From positions 1-64,000 of the forward strand of contig NZ_JACBXA010000002.1 of the NCBI RefSeq assembly GCF_013870515.1: a stretch of DNA of 64,000 nt, in the 5' to 3' direction. Source of the stretch: Streptomyces albidus (ex Kaewkla and Franco 2022). GTDB lineage: Bacteria; Actinomycetota; Actinomycetes; Streptomycetales; Streptomycetaceae. Under the pieces are notes generated by a model. That model was not told the DNA's origin. It saw nothing but the letters and a program-made list of their open reading frames with translations, and did not search any database. Shown here in pieces: positions 60,969-64,000 of this stretch; position 1 is the first letter of the stretch, and every line of letters begins with the position of its first letter. The translations under genes were made by a program, and so were the position numbers.

Positions 60969-63203
60969 TCAGCGGCGCCCCGCTTCCTCCAGCCCTCCGA
61001 GCGCCCCGGGCAGATCGCCGGTGTGCAGTACTCCGAGGCGCTGGGTGGCGCGGGTCAGTGCCACGTACAGATCGCTCACCCCGTACTCCGCGGGCTCGAC
61101 GACCAGGACCGTGTCGAACTCCAGCCCCTTCGCCTGCCGTGCGTCCAGCAGAACGACGTCCCGGGTGAGGTCGGGCGCCTGCCCGTGACCCCCGTCCGGC
61201 AGCTCCGCGAGGAGCGGCGCGTGCAGCGTCGCAGGGGCGATGACCGCGACCCGTCCTCCGTCCGTGGCCGCTGCGGCCTCCCGCGCGACGGCGGAGGCGA
61301 GACCGTCCGCGGTGACTCGTAGCGCCCAGGGCCGCACCTCGGTCGACCGCACCGAACTGGGCGGCTCGAAAGACCGGGTGTGCGCCCGCAGGAACCCGGC
61401 CGCGACGTCCATGATCTCGGCGGGCGTACGGTAGTTGACCCCCAGTCGTACGTGCTCCCAGCGGTCGCCCACGTACGGTTCCAAGATGCGTTTCCAGGAG
61501 CCGAGTCCGGCCGTTTCCGCGGTCTGCGCCGGGTCCCCGACGAGCGTCATGGAGCGCGTCGGGACGCGCCGCATCAGCAACCGCCAGGCCATAGCCGAGA
61601 GTTCCTGCGCCTCGTCGACGACGAGGTGCCCGAATGCCCAGGTGCGGTCGGCCGCCGCACGCTCGGCCGCGCTTCGGTGGTCGGCCTCCTCGTGCCGCTC
61701 GGCCATCCGCTCGGCGTCGATGATGTCGTGCGCGGCAAGGACCTCGGACTCCTCGTCCTCGTACTCGTAGGTCTCCGAGCCGGCGGAAAGCTCCAACACG
61801 CCCTGGGCGTAGGCGATCCGTTCCTCGCGTTCGGCCGCGGCCGCGGCGCGGGCCGCACTGTCGTCCTCGCCCAGCAGTTCGGCGGCCTCGTCGAGGAGGG
61901 GTACGTCGGCCTGGGTCCACGCTCCGCCCTGCCGCCGGATCAGCTCTGCCGACTCCTCGTCGAGGTGGACCGGCTCCGCGAGGAAGTCCGCGACGAACTC
62001 CTGCGGGGTGAGCTGCGGCCACAACTCGTCGACGGCTGCGTGGACTTCAGGGTTCGTCGCGATCTCCTTGCCCATCTGGGCGATGTCGTCGGGCCCCAGC
62101 AGATTCGGCCCGCCGAACGGGTCGGCGCCGATCCGTTCAGCCAGTTGCTCGGTGAGCGCGTCGATGACGTGGAACGTGAAGGCGGGCCTGGCCAGGTTGT
62201 GGGGCAGCCCGCTCTCGCGCGCACGATGGCGCGCGTCCTCCGCCATGGCCCGCTCCAGGAAGAGCGTCCCGTAGTCGTCGTGGTCGATCTCCGTCGCCCA
62301 CTCGGGCACGGTCTGCCGGTCGCGCAGCGCCTTCGCCAGCACATCTGCCATCGCGGTACGCCCCTTCACCTCGGCGGCGGCGGGACTGTCGGTGCCGGTG
62401 GCGCGCACGCCTGGGAAGAGCTCGCCGAGGGTTGCCAGCAGCACCCCGGTCTCGCCCAGGGACGGCAGGACGTCGCCGATGTAGCTCAGGAAGGCCGGGT
62501 TGGGGCCGACGATCAGCACCGCCCGACGGGCCAGCAACTCCCGGTGCTCGTAGAGCAGATACGCCGCCCGGTGCAGCGCGACGACGGTCTTGCCGGTGCC
62601 GGGGCCGCCCTCGACCACCATGACGCCCTGGTGGGGCGCCCTGATGATGTGGTCCTGTTCAGCCTGGATGGTCCGGACGATGTCGTGCATCCGCCCCGTG
62701 CGGGCCGCGTCCAGTGAGGCCAGCAGGACCTCGTCGGCGCCCTCGTGGCCGGTGCGGGTCGCGTCGTCCAGGTCCATCAGTTCGTCGTGGAGTGCGGTGA
62801 CCGTGCGTCCCTCGGTGGTGATGTGCCGCCTCCGCCGCAGGCCCATCGGAGAATGGCCGGTGGCCAGATAGAAGGGACGTGCGACGTCCGCGCGCCAGTC
62901 GATCACCAGGGGTGTACGAGACGAGTCGTCCTGGCGAATTCCGATGCGCCCGATGTGGTGGGTAGCGCCGTCCCGGAAGTCGAGGCGTCCGAAGCAGAGC
63001 CCGTTCTCTCCCGCGTGGATAGCGCTGAGCAGCCCGGACTGCTCAGCCACCATCACATCCCGCTCGAGTTTGGCCTGGAAGCCGGTCCCGACCTGCACGA
63101 GCGCGTCGCGGACCGAGTTCTCTGCCTGCTCCCTGAGTTGATCGAGCCGGGCGTAGAGGCCGGTGACGAATTGCTGTTCCTGCTGCATTTCCTCGGTTGA
63201 CAA
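60969..63203 (-). CDS. HelD/HelR-family RNA-polymerase-recycling ATPase
   Basis: This 744-residue UvrD-like ATPase binds RNA polymerase and frees it from stalled complexes; HelR members also displace rifamycins. An N-terminal coiled coil (EEMQQEQQFVTGLYARLDQLREQAEN) is followed by VIDWRADVARPFYLATGHSPMGLRRRRHI, typical of HelD. Walker A GGPGTGKT is at 199-206. An acidic insertion (YEYEDEESEVLAAHDIIDAERMAERHEEADHRSAAER) lies before HLVVDEAQELSAMAWRLLMRR. VGDPAQTAETAGLGSW, VNYRTPAEIMDVA and LLDARQAKGLEFDTVLVVEP with YVALTRATQRLGVLHTGDLPG complete it. TTG 63203 with AGGAG seven bases upstream is preferred to ATG 63278. No RAE motif is seen upstream, so whether it is HelD or HelR is open. Confidence 0.92.
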   Translation of the reverse strand: MSTEEMQQEQQFVTGLYARLDQLREQAENSVRDALVQVGTGFQAKLERDVMVAEQSGLLSAIHAGENGLCFGRLDFRDGATHHIGRIGIRQDDSSRTPLVIDWRADVARPFYLATGHSPMGLRRRRHITTEGRTVTALHDELMDLDDATRTGHEGADEVLLASLDAARTGRMHDIVRTIQAEQDHIIRAPHQGVMVVEGGPGTGKTVVALHRAAYLLYEHRELLARRAVLIVGPNPAFLSYIGDVLPSLGETGVLLATLGELFPGVRATGTDSPAAAEVKGRTAMADVLAKALRDRQTVPEWATEIDHDDYGTLFLERAMAEDARHRARESGLPHNLARPAFTFHVIDALTEQLAERIGADPFGGPNLLGPDDIAQMGKEIATNPEVHAAVDELWPQLTPQEFVADFLAEPVHLDEESAELIRRQGGAWTQADVPLLDEAAELLGEDDSAARAAAAAEREERIAYAQGVLELSAGSETYEYEDEESEVLAAHDIIDAERMAERHEEADHRSAAERAAADRTWAFGHLVVDEAQELSAMAWRLLMRRVPTRSMTLVGDPAQTAETAGLGSWKRILEPYVGDRWEHVRLGVNYRTPAEIMDVAAGFLRAHTRSFEPPSSVRSTEVRPWALRVTADGLASAVAREAAAATDGGRVAVIAPATLHAPLLAELPDGGHGQAPDLTRDVVLLDARQAKGLEFDTVLVVEPAEYGVSDLYVALTRATQRLGVLHTGDLPGALGGLEEAGRR

Positions 63204-63244
63204 TTCCGCTCCTGACGCGATATGCTTCTCGCAGAAGAATTCCT

Positions 63245-63272
63245 CTTCATGTCTTTTCGTGAAGACATGAAG
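63245..63272 (-). promoter_or_regulatory. 11-bp-arm palindrome over the predicted helD start site
   Basis: CTTCATGTCTT (63245-63255) and AAGACATGAAG (63262-63272) are perfect inverted arms with a 6-base centre. The predicted transcription start (about 63270) falls inside, so it may be an operator or a 5'-terminal hairpin of the mRNA. Confidence 0.6.
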
Positions 63273-63276
63273 GATC

Positions 63277-63307
63277 AATATACGCAGAATCGAGCCCCGG
63301 ATGTCAA
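63277..63307 (-). promoter_or_regulatory. predicted sigma-70-type promoter of the helD-like gene
   Basis: On the minus strand, TTGACA (complement of 63302-63307) and TATATT (complement of 63277-63282) are spaced 19 bases, or 18 with GTATAT as -10. The region is strongly A/T-rich compared with the rest of the window. Confidence 0.65.
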
Positions 63308-63329
63308 TTCATCCAGGGCTCTTCTTTTT
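63292..63329 (+). terminator. rho-independent terminator overlapping the helD -35 box
   Basis: A 12-bp stem (63292-63303 with 63310-63321, one G-T type mismatch) is followed by TTCTTTTT on the plus strand (63322-63329). The same hairpin could end the leftward polysaccharide lyase transcript. The TTGACA of the helD promoter lies in its loop and arm. Confidence 0.8.
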
Positions 63330-63434
63330 GAGGAATCACCGGTTCCTGCCGGCCTGTGCGGCGATGTGCGAGGAGCCCGTCCACCAGTGCCCCTACGGGG
63401 CGGCGGTGAGTGCGGCAGCCGGTGCGGGTGGCTC

Positions 63435-64000
63435 CTACCGCAGCCGTGCCACGAAGCTTCGTCCGTAGGCGTGCCGGGTGGTGACGTCGATTCGGGTGGC
63501 GCCGGGGGGCCGGGTGACGTGGACACCGTCGTCTGCGGAGATCAGACGCAGAGAGCGGCCGCGCAGGGTGACGGTGACCTTGTCGCGTTCGGTGGTCGGA
63601 TCTGCGACGGCGACGGTGGTGATGCCGTCGGGGCCGCGCCGGATGAGTACTGACGCGGGGCCGTCCACAGCGAGTGGTCCGGCGAAGTGGGTGCCCGGCG
63701 TGAAGGTGTTGGCGGCGAGCAGGCCCAGCTCGGGGTGGGCGATCGCCTGGAGGTCCGGGGTGTTCGCGAGGACCTTCAGCGGGCCGTGCGCGTAGCGGCG
63801 CAGCTGCCGTTCGGTGGCGCCCGGCACCAGGGCGTAGGCCAGCGTGGCGGCGGGCGTGCCGGGCGGCTGCTCGAAGGCGATGCTGAAGACCTGCTTGGTG
63901 ATTCGGGTGTCGGGGTTGGAGGCGTTGACGTCCTGGCGGCTGTGGGTGACGGTCTCGAGCGTGACGGTGGGGCGAGGGCCGTGAGGTGAGTCCGGGGAGT
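63435..64000 (-). CDS. family-8 polysaccharide lyase (hyaluronate/xanthan/chondroitin lyase type), 3' part
   Basis: The last 188 codons of a gene that enters from beyond the window. Readable pieces are THSRQDVNASNPDTRITKQV, FSIAFEQPPGTPAATLAYAL, LANTPDLQAIAHPELGLLAA, NTFTPGTHFAGPLAVDGPAS and TRHAYGRSFVARLR. These match the C-terminal beta-sandwich domains of PL8 lyases, which follow the catalytic alpha/alpha toroid not seen here. Such enzymes are secreted and cleave uronic-acid polymers by beta-elimination. The stop is at 63435; a hairpin terminator follows at 63292-63321. An internal Met at 63827 is not the start, because family sequence continues upstream of it. Confidence 0.82.
   Translation of the reverse strand, partial: SPDSPHGPRPTVTLETVTHSRQDVNASNPDTRITKQVFSIAFEQPPGTPAATLAYALVPGATERQLRRYAHGPLKVLANTPDLQAIAHPELGLLAANTFTPGTHFAGPLAVDGPASVLIRRGPDGITTVAVADPTTERDKVTVTLRGRSLRLISADDGVHVTRPPGATRIDVTTRHAYGRSFVARLR

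Noticed and set aside
60844-62022. 392-codon open frame on the minus strand
   Set aside because: It lies in another frame over the HelD-family gene with extreme Arg/Gly content.
63222-63653. plus-strand frame opposite the helD promoter
   Set aside because: It spans the promoter, the terminator hairpin and part of the lyase gene in antisense; composition changes mid-frame.

Overview
The window is high-GC actinobacterial DNA, almost certainly a Streptomyces chromosome arm or accessory region. The grounds are strong G/C bias at third codon positions, many GTG (and some TTG) starts with GGAGG-type ribosome binding sites, a WhiB-like protein, an F420-dependent oxidoreductase, a mycothiol-amidase-like deacetylase, a CBM2 surface protein and a rifampin monooxygenase preceded by a rifamycin-associated element. 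I recognised no rRNA, tRNA, CRISPR array or intact insertion sequence.

Layout. 0-9.5 kb: a purine permease with a divergent helix-turn-helix gene, a GPP34 protein, an epoxide hydrolase / acetoacetate-decarboxylase-like pair, two GNAT acetyltransferases and an MFS exporter. 9.5-16 kb: an FG-GAP lipoprotein, the rifampin monooxygenase rox with its RAE motif, a small secreted protein with a palindrome-rich promoter, a membrane-tethered Mrr-type nuclease and a decayed MarR gene. 16-26 kb: the most unusual block, a catabolic cluster. One arm is iclR, CaiB CoA-transferase, CitE-like lyase, cyclase-family hydrolase, MmgE/PrpD and an ACS-type MFS importer. The divergent arm is a fumarate-reductase-like flavoprotein and a hydantoinase/dihydroorotase-like amidohydrolase. 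Two near-identical 17-bp inverted repeats lie between the arms and look like IclR operators. The set fits import, reductive ring opening, CoA activation and C-C cleavage of an unknown cyclic (probably N-heterocyclic) acid.

26-45 kb: mostly independent metabolic and stress genes (PLP decarboxylase coupled to a membrane protein, F420 oxidoreductase, hemerythrin protein, alpha/beta hydrolases, WhiB-like protein, MetE-like enzyme, arylamine N-acetyltransferase, VOC protein, an orphan peptide-binding lipoprotein, a secreted phospholipase-D-like protein, a GYD protein), often separated by clear convergent hairpin terminators. 45-54.5 kb: a divergent LVIVD/DUF305 pair, an APH-like kinase, a membrane-anchored acetylhydrolase and a tightly overlapping ABC exporter plus two-component operon. 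54.5-64 kb: an SDR-fold protein without the catalytic Tyr/Lys, a PIG-L deacetylase, a LysR regulator, a large secreted protein, a cobalamin riboswitch before a thioredoxin-like [2Fe-2S] ferredoxin, a HelD-family RNA-polymerase-recycling ATPase with an unusual palindromic promoter, and the 3' end of a family-8 polysaccharide lyase that runs off the window.

Main leads: the 16-26 kb cluster and its paired operators; the RAE-rox locus together with a HelD/HelR-type gene; the helD promoter, whose -35 box lies in a terminator hairpin and whose start site is covered by an 11-bp-arm palindrome; and the B12 riboswitch that serves a lone ferredoxin.
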